DNA of 9,793 bases from an uncultured Collinsella sp. (GTDB lineage: Bacteria; Actinomycetota; Coriobacteriia; Coriobacteriales; Coriobacteriaceae). Both the position numbers and the translations under genes were made by a program. Location of the stretch: assembly GCA_900546455.1 (NCBI GenBank), contig URCS01000066.1:1-9793 (forward strand). Reading direction: 5' to 3'. How positions within the stretch are numbered: position 1 is the first letter of the stretch; each line of letters begins with the position of its first letter. The notes under the pieces were generated by a model. That model saw only the letters and a program-made list of their open reading frames with translations, was not told the origin of the DNA and made no database searches. Of the stretch, positions 1 to 6,746 are shown in pieces.

Positions 1-88
1 GCGGTCGGCGGGGCCATTGTGGCTCTTGACAGCGGATTGGGTCATATGAGCGAAAGCCCGCCAGAGCGAGCAAGGTGCCTTGAAACAA

Positions 89-117
89 GGCGGCATTGAC
101 CTTCTGGTCATGCCGCC
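89..117 (-). terminator. Terminator-like hairpin after livF
   Basis: GGCGGCAT-GACC pairs with GGTC-ATGCCGCC (one bulged base) around a 4-nt loop. Read on the minus strand the stem is followed by TTGTTT, a weak U-tract. It lies about 80 nt beyond the livF stop, a plausible end for the liv transcript. The short, interrupted T-run keeps confidence moderate. Confidence 0.4.
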
Positions 118-166
118 GAAGTTGAAAGGCAGATTGCCGCCCTGGCGGGCTTGCAGCGTCGGCTGA

Positions 167-192
167 TTACGGCGTTTGGTAAAACGCCGTAA
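167..192 (-). terminator. Perfect 11-bp hairpin next to the livF stop
   Basis: TTACGGCGTTT at 167-177 pairs perfectly with 182-192 around a 4-nt loop, beginning 4 nt after the livF TAG on the minus strand. No T-run follows, so it may be an mRNA 3'-end stabiliser or part of a two-hairpin terminator with the stem at 89-117 rather than an independent terminator. Confidence 0.4.
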
Positions 193-196
193 CTAT

Positions 197-910
197 CTAA
201 CCACCAAGATATGCCTTGCGGACGTTGTCGTCGTGCAGGAGTTCTTGGCCGGTGCCGGTCATGGTGATCTTGCCGGTCTCGAGCACGTAGCCGCGTGTGG
301 CGATGGAAAGAGCCATCTGTGCGTTTTGCTCGACCAGGAGCACCGTGGTTCCGGCCTTATGCAGATCCTCGACAATTTGGAAGATCTGCTCAATCAGAAT
401 CGGTGCCAAGCCCATAGAGGGCTCATCGAGCATGAGCAGCTTAGGGTTACTCATAAGGGCGCGGCCCATAACGAGCATCTGCTGCTCGCCGCCCGAAAGG
501 GTGCCGGCGACCTGGCGACGACGCTCCTTCAGGCGCGGGAACTGTTCGTAGACGCGCTCGAGACCCGGAGCCACCGTTGATTTGGGCTGCGTATAGGCAC
601 CCATTTCCAGGTTCTCCTCGACCGTCATCTGCAAAAACGCGCGACGGCCCTCGGGCACCTGGGCCAGGCCCTTGCCCACCAGCTTGTCGGCAGGCGTATG
701 GGTAATGTCCTCGCCCATAAACTTGATGGAGCCGGTCTTGGAACGCAGCAGGCCCGAGACGGTCTTAAGCGTCGTGGACTTGCCGGCGCCGTTGGCACCG
801 ATCAGAGCCACGATCTCGCCCTCGTTGACGTTAAAGGAGATGTCCTTGATGGCGTGGATAGCGCCGTACCAGACGTTGATGTTGTAGACGGAAAGCATCG
901 GCTCTGCCAT
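197..910 (-). CDS. livF: LivF, branched-chain amino acid ABC transporter ATP-binding protein
   Basis: One of the two cytoplasmic ATPases that power the LIV importer, working as a heterodimer with LivG on the LivHM membrane pair. The 237-residue protein has the usual LivF length. Visible motifs are Walker A GANGAGKST (38-46), Q-loop Q84 in AQVPEGRR, signature LSGGEQQ (138-144), Walker B LLMLDEP (158-164) and the LivF-type LLVEQNAQ segment in place of a canonical H-loop His, which is normal for this family. The ATG follows directly on the livG TAA, and AAGGGGGAG inside the livG 3' end serves as ribosome binding site, so the two are translationally coupled. It is the last gene of the transcript. 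Transport specificity rests on the operon context; aliphatic amides or urea are family alternatives. Confidence 0.95.
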   Translation of the reverse strand: MAEPMLSVYNINVWYGAIHAIKDISFNVNEGEIVALIGANGAGKSTTLKTVSGLLRSKTGSIKFMGEDITHTPADKLVGKGLAQVPEGRRAFLQMTVEENLEMGAYTQPKSTVAPGLERVYEQFPRLKERRRQVAGTLSGGEQQMLVMGRALMSNPKLLMLDEPSMGLAPILIEQIFQIVEDLHKAGTTVLLVEQNAQMALSIATRGYVLETGKITMTGTGQELLHDDNVRKAYLGG

Positions 911-1771
911 TTAGTTCTCCCCCTTATCCTGCTTGCCCAGATATGCCTCGATAACAGCGTCGTTGTTCTGGATCTCCTCGGCCGTGCCCTTGGCGATGAC
1001 CTTACCAAAGTTGAGCACGCAGATGCCCTCGCAGATGTTCATAACGAGCGACATATCATGCTCGATAAGCATGATGGCGATACCAAAGGTGTCGCGAATC
1101 TTGACGATGTTCTCCATGAGCTCCGCGGTCTCGGACGGGTTCATGCCGGCGGCAGGCTCGTCGAGCAGCAGCAGTTTGGGGTTGGTGGCAAGCGCGCGAA
1201 CGATCTCCAGACGACGCTGAGCGCCGTAAGGAAGCGAGCCGGCCTGTTCATTTGCCAGGTGCTCCATGTCAAAAATGGACAGCAGCTCCATGGCGCGCTC
1301 GTGGGCGGCCTTCTCGTGCTTCCAATACGTAGGCAGGCGCAGCACGCCCTCAAAACCGGAGTAGCGCTCCTGGTTGTGCAGGCCGACCTTGACGTTGTCC
1401 TCCACCGTCATGGTGTTGAACAGACGGATGTTCTGGAACGTACGGGCAATACCCATGCGGTTGACCTGGTAGACCGACTTGCCCGAAGTGTCCTCACCGT
1501 CGAGCAGGATGGTGCCGTGCGTAGGCTGGTACACCTTGGTGAGCAGGTTGAAGACCGTGGTCTTGCCAGCGCCGTTGGGGCCGATGAGACCGGCGATCTC
1601 GGTTTTGCCGATAGTCAGGCTAAAGTCGTCGACTGCCTTAAGACCACCGAACTCAATGCCCAGGTGGATGCACTCGAGCGCCGGGCGCTGACCCAGGTCG
1701 CGGTCGGGAACGATGGCGCCAGAAGGATACGGGACCATCTTGCCCTTGTTGAACTCAAACTTACTGGGCAT
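911..1771 (-). CDS. livG: LivG, branched-chain amino acid ABC transporter ATP-binding protein
   Basis: Second ATPase of the LIV importer, 286 residues. Walker A GPNGAGKTT (64-72), Q-loop Q113 in ARTFQNIRLF, signature LPYGAQRRLE (180-189, the LivG-type variant of LSGGQ), Walker B LLLLDEP (200-206) and H-loop H238 in LIEHD are all present, and the C-terminal GKVIAKGTAEEI...AYLG stretch is typical of this transporter ATPase family. About 30 residues precede the first ATPase strand, a longer N-terminus than I expect for LivG; this is consistent in style with its neighbours. I chose the ATG at 1771 because AAGGAGGT lies 8 nt upstream; an in-frame ATG at 1798 lies further inside livM and lacks such a site. 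The start overlaps the livM stop by 11 bp, indicating coupled translation. Confidence 0.94.
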   Translation of the reverse strand: MPSKFEFNKGKMVPYPSGAIVPDRDLGQRPALECIHLGIEFGGLKAVDDFSLTIGKTEIAGLIGPNGAGKTTVFNLLTKVYQPTHGTILLDGEDTSGKSVYQVNRMGIARTFQNIRLFNTMTVEDNVKVGLHNQERYSGFEGVLRLPTYWKHEKAAHERAMELLSIFDMEHLANEQAGSLPYGAQRRLEIVRALATNPKLLLLDEPAAGMNPSETAELMENIVKIRDTFGIAIMLIEHDMSLVMNICEGICVLNFGKVIAKGTAEEIQNNDAVIEAYLGKQDKGEN

Positions 1772-2849
1772 CGGCTGCCACCTCCTTCTTGGAAGCAAGG
1801 CGGTCCTTAATGCGTGCGAAGAACGCCTTGAGCTGCGGGTTGTTGGTAAAGATCATGACCAGGATCAGCACGATGGCGTAGATGAGCATGCGATAGTCCG
1901 AGAACTGACGGAGCAGCTCGGGAAGCACCGTGAGCAACGCCGCGGCGATGACGGAGCCGCGCATATTGCCCAGACCACCCAGAACCACGAACACCAGGAT
2001 GAGGATGGACGTGTTGAAGTCGAACTTGGTGGCGGAGAGCTGCGAGAAGTTACCGCCGAAGAGAGCTCCGGCAGCACCGGCGAGGGCAGCGGAAACCACG
2101 AAGGCGATCATGCGGTACTCGGTGACGGAGATGCCTACGGACTCGGCTGCAATCTTGTTATCGCGCACGGCCATAATGGCACGGCCGGTACGGCTGCGAA
2201 CCAGGTTGAGTACAATCACGAGCGCGACCATAACCAAGATGGCGCCGGCGAGGAAGGTCGAGTACGTCGACACGCCCGAGGCGCCCTGGGCGCCCTTGAT
2301 GATGGCGGTGCCGTCCTCGAGCAGGTGCAGGTCGTCGATCGTAGAGTTGCCCGTGATGTTAAAGATCACGTGCAGGCCGCGGGAGTCGACACCCACGATA
2401 AGGCAAGTGACAATCTCTTTGATGATCTCGCCAAAAGCCAGGGTCACGATGGCCAGATAGTCGCCGCTCAGGCGCAGGACCGGGATGCCAATCAAGAAGC
2501 CCAAGACGGCAGCGGCGATAGCGCCGACCACGATGCTGATGATCAGGCGCACCGGATCGGAGGGAACGGCGCTCTCGAGGGCGACCGCGGTGACGATGCC
2601 CGTATAGGCGCCGACGCTCATAAAGCCCGCGTGGCCCAGCGACAGGTCGCCCGCGATGCCGACGACGAGGTTGAGGGAGATGGCCATGACGATATAGGCC
2701 GTGATGGGAACCAGCTGACCGGCGATCATGCGCGGAATCATGTGGTTCGACTGCATAAAGAACACGACGGCGAAGGCCACGATGCACATGGCGTACGTGA
2801 CAAAGTCGTGACGCGTCTGCTTGTCTTTAAGAAACTTCATAACGCTCAC
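1761..2849 (-). CDS. livM: LivM, branched-chain amino acid ABC transporter permease
   Basis: Integral membrane half of the LIV importer channel, paired with LivH. The 362-residue protein has the LivM hallmarks GDLSLGHAGFMSVGAY (67-82), YLAIVTLAFGEI (131-142), the cytoplasmic coupling loop RSRTGRAIMAVRDNKIAAE (218-236) and VVLGGLGNMRGS (288-299). About eight to ten hydrophobic spans and a basic C-terminal tail are apparent. The stretch from about 155 to 195 is hydrophilic and does not show the glycine-rich TGG-type motif usually seen there. The start is ambiguous: GTG at 2849 abuts the livH TAG, whereas ATG at 2840 has AGGTGA 5 nt upstream and may be the true start (359 residues). The gene end overlaps livG. 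Confidence 0.93.
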   Translation of the reverse strand: MSVMKFLKDKQTRHDFVTYAMCIVAFAVVFFMQSNHMIPRMIAGQLVPITAYIVMAISLNLVVGIAGDLSLGHAGFMSVGAYTGIVTAVALESAVPSDPVRLIISIVVGAIAAAVLGFLIGIPVLRLSGDYLAIVTLAFGEIIKEIVTCLIVGVDSRGLHVIFNITGNSTIDDLHLLEDGTAIIKGAQGASGVSTYSTFLAGAILVMVALVIVLNLVRSRTGRAIMAVRDNKIAAESVGISVTEYRMIAFVVSAALAGAAGALFGGNFSQLSATKFDFNTSILILVFVVLGGLGNMRGSVIAAALLTVLPELLRQFSDYRMLIYAIVLILVMIFTNNPQLKAFFARIKDRLASKKEVAADAQ

Positions 2850-3731
2850 CTACACCTTCTCGGGGACGTACTTGCCCAAGAGGCCGGCAGGCTTGACGAG
2901 CAGGACGATGATCAAAACACCAAAGACGATGGAGTTGGCAAGGCTCGTGGAAATGTAAGCCTGTGCCATCGCCTCGATGATGCCGATGAGAATGCCGCCG
3001 ACAAAGGCGCCGGGGATGGAGCCGATGCCACCGAAGACGGCGGCGTCGAAGGCCTTGATGCCAGGCATGGCGCCTGTCGTAGGCTGCAGCACCGGCGAGT
3101 AGGAGCACAGCAGCACGCCGGCGATGGCGGCAAGGGCAGAGCCGATGGCAAACGTCATCGAGATGGTGCGGTTGACGTTGATGCCCATGAGCTGAGCGGC
3201 GGCCTTGTCCTCGGACACGGCGCGCATGGCTTTGCCCATCTTGGTCTTACCTGTAAAGAACATCAGGCCGGCCATGATAACCAGGCAGGCGACGATGGTG
3301 ACGAGCGAGACGGCGCTTACGTTGAACTTGGCCAAGAACTCCGGCACCTGGAAGGTGACGAGCGAAGTGAAGTTCTTGGGCGTGGCGCCCCACAGAAGCT
3401 GCGCGGCGTTCTGCAGGAAGTAAGACACGCCGATAGCCGTGATCAGAACGGCCAGCGGGCCCGCCTGACGCAGCGGCTTGTATGCCAGACCCTCGATGAG
3501 AACACCGAGAACGGTGCAGACCACACAAGAGAGAATTACAGATGCCCAGCCCGGGAGGCCGAGATACGACGTGGCGCAGAACGAGACATAGGCACCGACC
3601 ATGATGACATCGCCGTGAGCGAAGTTCAGCATCTTGGCGATACCGTAGACCATGGTGTAGCCCAACGCGATGATGGCGTAGACGCTGCCCATGGACAGGC
3701 CGTTGACCAGGTATTGGATAAAGACCGTCAT
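2850..3731 (-). CDS. livH: LivH, branched-chain amino acid ABC transporter permease
   Basis: Second membrane subunit of the LIV importer, 293 residues, close to the usual LivH length. Diagnostic segments are GLSMGSVYAIIALGYTMVYG near the N-terminus (11-30), LNFAHGDVIMVGAY (35-48), the coupling loop KTKMGKAMRAVSEDKAAAQ (162-180), KAFDAAVFGGIGSIPGA (226-242) and C-terminal KPAGLLG (280-286). Start choice: AAGGGGG lies 9 nt before the ATG at 3731, whereas the ATG at 3740 would sit directly against it and the frame's upstream ATG at 3824 lies inside the hairpin region. It heads the packed livHMGF block, separated from the upstream SBP gene by 139 bp carrying two stem-loops. Confidence 0.94.
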   Translation of the reverse strand: MTVFIQYLVNGLSMGSVYAIIALGYTMVYGIAKMLNFAHGDVIMVGAYVSFCATSYLGLPGWASVILSCVVCTVLGVLIEGLAYKPLRQAGPLAVLITAIGVSYFLQNAAQLLWGATPKNFTSLVTFQVPEFLAKFNVSAVSLVTIVACLVIMAGLMFFTGKTKMGKAMRAVSEDKAAAQLMGINVNRTISMTFAIGSALAAIAGVLLCSYSPVLQPTTGAMPGIKAFDAAVFGGIGSIPGAFVGGILIGIIEAMAQAYISTSLANSIVFGVLIIVLLVKPAGLLGKYVPEKV

Positions 3732-3777
3732 GTTCCACATCCCCCTTTCGAATAGGTTTCCAGTTAATGTATGAAAC

Positions 3778-3797
3778 AGGGACGTTACATCGTCCCT
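3778..3797 (-). terminator. Hairpin in SBP1-livH spacer, attenuator-like
   Basis: AGGGACG (3778-3784) pairs with CGTCCCT (3791-3797) around a 6-nt loop. On the minus strand GTTTC follows, a poor T-run, so a leaky terminator or processing site is more likely than a full stop. Confidence 0.4.
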
Positions 3798-3807
3798 AGA
3801 TACCAAG

Positions 3808-3839
3808 CAAGCAGGGAAGGCCAAAACCTCCCCTGCTTG
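3808..3839 (-). terminator. Long hairpin after SBP1
   Basis: CAAGCAGGG-A-AGG (3808-3820) pairs with CCT-C-CCCTGCTTG (3827-3839), 12 pairs with one mismatch and a 6-nt loop. No T-run follows on the minus strand, so mRNA stabilisation of the upstream SBP message is as likely as termination. Confidence 0.4.
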
Positions 3840-3870
3840 GGATCAAAACCGCTCTATGTAAGGCGGCCAA

Positions 3871-5058
3871 TTAGGCCTGTACGTACTTGCCGTCGGTAAT
3901 GACGTACGCCGTCGGGTCCTTCTGGACCTGGCCCTTGTCGTTCCAGGAGAGCTTGCCAGTCAGACCGTCAACGGTAATGTTGCGCATAGCCTCGGGAAGC
4001 TTCTCGGCAACCTCGGTCGGGTCGGCGTCGGCACCCAGGCCGGCTTCCTTGAGGGCCTCGACCACCGCATGCACGCCGTCGTAGGCGTCGGCGGCAAACT
4101 GGTCCGGAGTCTCGCCATACTTATCCTTGTAGGCGTTGACGAAGTCGGCATTCTTCTCGTCATCGGCGGAGAATGGGGTCATGAGCAGCAGACCCTCGGC
4201 CAGAGAGGTGTCGAAACCTTCCACGCCCAGGATACCGTCCATACCGTCGCAGCCCATCATCTTGACGTCGTAGCCCATGTCCTTGGCGTTCTTGAGCAGG
4301 ACGGATGCGGGCGTGTAGTAGATCGGTGCAAAAATCATGGTGGCGCCGGCCTGCTTTGCCTTGGTCAGCTGGTTGGTAAAACTCGTAGCAGAGTCGTCCT
4401 TGAAGGTCTCCTCGTCGACAATCTCAAGCTTAGACTTAGCGGCCTGGGCCTTAAAAGAATCTGCGATGCCCGAAGAATAGGCGTCGCCGGAGTTATAGAA
4501 CAGCACGAACTTCTCGTTCGCATACTTCTGCGCCAGGAACTTGGCAGCGTTGACACCCTGGTTGGGGTCGGTGAAGCAAACCTGGAAGACGCAATCCTTG
4601 CCCTTGGTAACGTCCTCGGAGGACGCGGACGGGGTGATCATGAACGTCTCGGGGTCGTTACCACACTCTGCGGCAACGGCAACCGACGCACCCGTGGTGG
4701 TCGGGCCGACGAGGGCCTGCATGCCCCAGTCGAGCAGGGTGTTGAAGGCGTTGACGGCCTTCTCGCCGTCAGCCTGGTCGTCCTCGGCCTTGCTGACAAG
4801 CGGCAGCTCCTTGGTCGAGAAATCCTTGCAGCCAAGCTCGACAGCCTGGGTAACGGACTTGCCGTAGGACGCGTTGGCGCCGGTCAGCGGGCCGATGGTG
4901 CCGATCTTAAACGAAGCGTCGCCCGAAGCGGAACCACTGTCGCCGCCGTTGGAGGAGCAGCCAGCTAGAATGGACATCGCCCCCAGACCTGCTGCGCTCG
5001 CGATAACGCTCCTGCGATTCATAACAGGGTTCAATGACTTACCGGTGAGGCTCGACAT
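3871..5058 (-). CDS. LivJ-type branched-chain amino acid-binding lipoprotein (SBP 1)
   Basis: Extracytoplasmic substrate-binding protein (type I periplasmic-binding fold, LivJ/LivK family) that captures branched-chain amino acids for LivHMGF. In 395 residues it shows an N-terminal NRRSVI segment (14-19), a hydrophobic core and lipobox LAGC with lipidation at C34, then a Ser/Gly linker. The fold starts at FKIGTIGPLTGANASYG (50-66); TPSASS (142-147), YNSGDAYSSG (188-197) and IFAPIYYTPAS (242-252) match ligand-site or hinge segments of the family. The start at 5058 is backed by GAGGAG 6 nt upstream; an internal ATG (residue 13) has none. It is followed at 139 bp by livH and preceded by a close paralogue. 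Exact ligand (Leu, Ile, Val or another) cannot be read from sequence. Confidence 0.92.
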   Translation of the reverse strand: MSSLTGKSLNPVMNRRSVIASAAGLGAMSILAGCSSNGGDSGSASGDASFKIGTIGPLTGANASYGKSVTQAVELGCKDFSTKELPLVSKAEDDQADGEKAVNAFNTLLDWGMQALVGPTTTGASVAVAAECGNDPETFMITPSASSEDVTKGKDCVFQVCFTDPNQGVNAAKFLAQKYANEKFVLFYNSGDAYSSGIADSFKAQAAKSKLEIVDEETFKDDSATSFTNQLTKAKQAGATMIFAPIYYTPASVLLKNAKDMGYDVKMMGCDGMDGILGVEGFDTSLAEGLLLMTPFSADDEKNADFVNAYKDKYGETPDQFAADAYDGVHAVVEALKEAGLGADADPTEVAEKLPEAMRNITVDGLTGKLSWNDKGQVQKDPTAYVITDGKYVQA

Positions 5059-5329
5059 GCGGCTCTCCTCTCAAATCTCGTCGGGTTTCGGTTACCCGAC
5101 AGGCCATCCTTCGCCGTGTTCGGCGTTCGCAAAATAGTAGACGCTTTAGTTAAGGAAAGTGGCGATTATTTCAACTTTTCTTTGGATTTGTTCATTTATC
5201 CATAATTCTGCGTATTTCTATTACTTTATGCAGTATTGCCACTTTATTATGTAAAAGTAATGTTTCCATTCTGTTACAGGCGTCCCTGCCCTGAATAAAA
5301 CAGCCTCACCGGTCGTGCTTTATGCGCAC
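5059..5329 (-). promoter_or_regulatory. AT-rich intergenic region and leader of SBP 1
   Basis: This 271-bp gap contains no gene. Its centre (about 5130-5280) is markedly AT-rich compared with the flanks and probably carries the SBP 1 promoter on the minus strand; TTGAAA (complement of 5169-5174) is a possible -35 box, but no convincing -10 lies at the right distance. Two 11-bp boxes, AAAGTGGCGAT (5156-5166) and ATTGCCACTTT (5235-5245), form an inverted pair with one mismatch. The leader holds a 7-bp perfect hairpin (5080-5086 with 5094-5100) just upstream of the ribosome binding site. Beyond the SBP 2 stop the minus strand reads GTTTTATT after GC-rich sequence, but I could not fold a good terminator there. 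Confidence 0.45.
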
Positions 5330-6496
5330 TTAGGCGGCGATGTACTTGCCGTCCTGAATCACATAGGCCGTAGCGGGCTTCTCGACTTGGCCTTCGTCGT
5401 TCCACGTGAGCTCGCCCGTCAGGCCCTCGATCTTGATCTTGCGCATGGCCTTGGCAAGGTCGCCGGCAATGCCGGCACCGTCGGCCGTAAGGTCGATGCC
5501 CGCTTTATCGATAGCCTCGACGATTGCGTGGACGCAATCGTAGGCGTCGGCGGCAAACTGGTTAGGCGTCTCGTCGTAGGCATCCTTATAGGCCTTGACG
5601 AAGTCGGCATTCTTCTCGTCGTCAGCCGAAAACGGGGTCATGAGCAGTACCCCCTCGGCAAGAGAGGTATCGAAGCCCTCGACAGAGAGCAGGCCGTCCA
5701 TGCCGTCGGTACCCATGAGCGTCATATCGTAGCCCATGTCCTTGGCGTTCTTGAGCAGGACGGACGCCGGCGTGTAGTAGATCGGCGCAAAGATGAGCGT
5801 GGCGCCGGCCTCCTTGGCCTTGGTGAGCTGGTTGGTAAAGCTCGTGGAGGAGTCGTCCTTAAAGGTCTCGGTATCGACGATATCGAGCTTGGACGCCTTG
5901 GCCTGCTCGGCAAAAGCGTCGGCAACGCCCGAGCTATACGTATCGCCGGAGTTGTAGAACAGGGCGATCTTGGCATCCGCGTACTTCTCGGCCAAGAACT
6001 TCGCGGCGCTGGCGCCCATGGTGGGATCGGTGAAGCAAACCTGAAAGACCGTGGTCTTGTCCTTGGTGACGTCGAGCGACGAGGCCGAAGGCGTGACCAT
6101 GAGCATATCGCCGGCGATCTCGCCCGAGACGGCGACGGCGGCACCAGTCGTGACGGGGCCGACGAGAGCCTGCATGCCCCAGTCGCACAGGGTATTGAAG
6201 GCGTTGATGGCCTTTTCGCCGTCGGCGACGTCGTCCTCGGACTTAAGCGAGAATTTGAGGTCCTTGGTCGAGAAATCCTTGGCGGCGAGCTTGGCACCCT
6301 TCTCGGCCGAAACGCCATAGGTTGCCGCGGCGCCGGTCAGAGGGCCGATGACACCGATCTTGAAGGTCTTGCCGTCATCGGCGGAGCCGCCGTCCGAGCC
6401 ACCCGACGAGCAACCAGCGAGTGCGGCGGTGCTGCCGAGTGCCACGGCGCCGGCGAGAAAGTTCCTACGGCTGAGCGTGCTGTTGATGTTGAGCAT
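5330..6496 (-). CDS. LivJ-type branched-chain amino acid-binding lipoprotein (SBP 2)
   Basis: Paralogue of SBP 1 and first gene of the liv cluster; 388 residues. The signal region has a clear twin-arginine motif SRRNFL (9-14), a hydrophobic core and lipobox LAGC with lipidation at C29, then a Gly/Ser linker. The mature part parallels SBP 1 almost without gaps, with FKIGVIGPLTGAAATYG, TPSASS, YNSGDTYSSG and IFAPIYYTPAS segments. By eye about 70% of mature residues are identical, so both were likely built from a duplication and probably deliver to the same LivHMGF complex with different affinity or ligand preference. I chose ATG 6496 because AAGGGGGA lies 4 nt upstream; an in-frame ATG at 6562 would add 22 residues unlike a signal peptide n-region. 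It is separated from hom by a divergent control region. Confidence 0.92.
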   Translation of the reverse strand: MLNINSTLSRRNFLAGAVALGSTAALAGCSSGGSDGGSADDGKTFKIGVIGPLTGAAATYGVSAEKGAKLAAKDFSTKDLKFSLKSEDDVADGEKAINAFNTLCDWGMQALVGPVTTGAAVAVSGEIAGDMLMVTPSASSLDVTKDKTTVFQVCFTDPTMGASAAKFLAEKYADAKIALFYNSGDTYSSGVADAFAEQAKASKLDIVDTETFKDDSSTSFTNQLTKAKEAGATLIFAPIYYTPASVLLKNAKDMGYDMTLMGTDGMDGLLSVEGFDTSLAEGVLLMTPFSADDEKNADFVKAYKDAYDETPNQFAADAYDCVHAIVEAIDKAGIDLTADGAGIAGDLAKAMRKIKIEGLTGELTWNDEGQVEKPATAYVIQDGKYIAA

Positions 6497-6746
6497 GGTG
6501 TCCCCCTTTTCGCTGGCCGCGATGCGGCCGTCTTGCGGTACAGGGCAAACCTTATGGTGCAAACGTTGACAGTTTGTTACGGAGTTCCGTTTGTAGCGAG
6601 CATGTTTCCAATGTTTCCGCAGCGTTTCGGGGGTGCCGTTTTGTGCGACTCCTGTTGCCTGGCGAGCACGCGCCCTCGGTTCACGCTAGAATGCATTCAA
6701 CCTTTAAGCGGTTAATCCATCCATAAGATGCACGAAGGAGCTATCT
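6497..6746. promoter_or_regulatory. Divergent control region between SBP 2 and hom
   Basis: The 250 bp between two diverging genes must hold both promoters. Repeats seen: GCAAAC twice (6545-6550, 6559-6564); CAAAC/GTTTG inverted around TTGACA (6560-6576); the palindrome ACGGA-GT-TCCGT (6579-6590); ATGTTTCC twice with 9-bp period (6602-6609, 6611-6618); and a 6-bp perfect hairpin GGCCGC/GCGGCC (6515-6529) just ahead of the SBP 2 ribosome binding site. For hom, TAGAAT at 6687-6692 is a possible -10 without a good -35, and AAGGAG at 6735-6740 is its ribosome binding site. TTGACA at 6566 is a perfect -35 hexamer but lacks a matching -10. Confidence 0.5.

Larger units (their letters stand above)
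1..196. other. Structured intergenic region downstream of livF
   Basis: No convincing gene is visible here. The stretch is full of inverted repeats. An 11-bp exact pair (AAGCCCGCCAG at 54-64, its complement at 142-152) encloses a CCTTG/CAAGG hairpin (78-90) and a 12-bp stem (89-117). An 11-bp perfect hairpin at 167-192 sits next to the livF stop. On the minus strand a frame is open from ATG at 111 (or ATG at 45) through the window edge, giving a 15- to 37-residue partial peptide, but no Shine-Dalgarno precedes either ATG. I read the region as livF 3' structure and/or an intergenic repeat element; a partial gene entering from the left cannot be excluded. Confidence 0.5.
3732..3870 (-). other. 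SBP1-livH spacer with two stem-loops
   Basis: This 139-bp spacer inside the probable liv transcript holds a 12-bp stem with one mismatch (3808-3839) and a 7-bp perfect stem (3778-3797), followed by the livH ribosome binding site at about 3741-3747. Nothing suggests a gene. Such hairpins between a binding-protein gene and its permease genes commonly allow partial termination or protect the upstream mRNA, so that more binding protein than membrane complex is made; here that is inferred. Confidence 0.6.

Noticed and set aside
698..1810. 370-codon plus-strand open frame opposite livG and livF
   Set aside because: Shadow of two overlapping ATPase genes; no family motif.
1713..3755. 680-codon plus-strand open frame opposite livM and livH
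   Set aside because: The protein is low-complexity (rich in His, Asp, Gly, Arg) and lies antisense to genes with clear family motifs; it is a by-product of GC-rich codon bias.
5059..5329. Riboswitch or T-box leader before SBP 1
   Set aside because: Only one 7-bp hairpin is found; there is no T-box sequence, specifier loop or terminator/antiterminator pair.
6566..6594. TTGACA at 6566 as a definite hom promoter
   Set aside because: The -35 hexamer is perfect, but the sequence 16-19 nt downstream (GTTTGTAG) is a poor -10, so I do not call a promoter.
5315..6715. 466-codon plus-strand open frame opposite SBP 2
   Set aside because: No ribosome binding site or recognisable domain; antisense to a well-supported lipoprotein gene. 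A similar 299-codon frame at 4069-4968 opposite SBP 1 is rejected for the same reason; the two resemble each other only because the SBP genes are paralogues.
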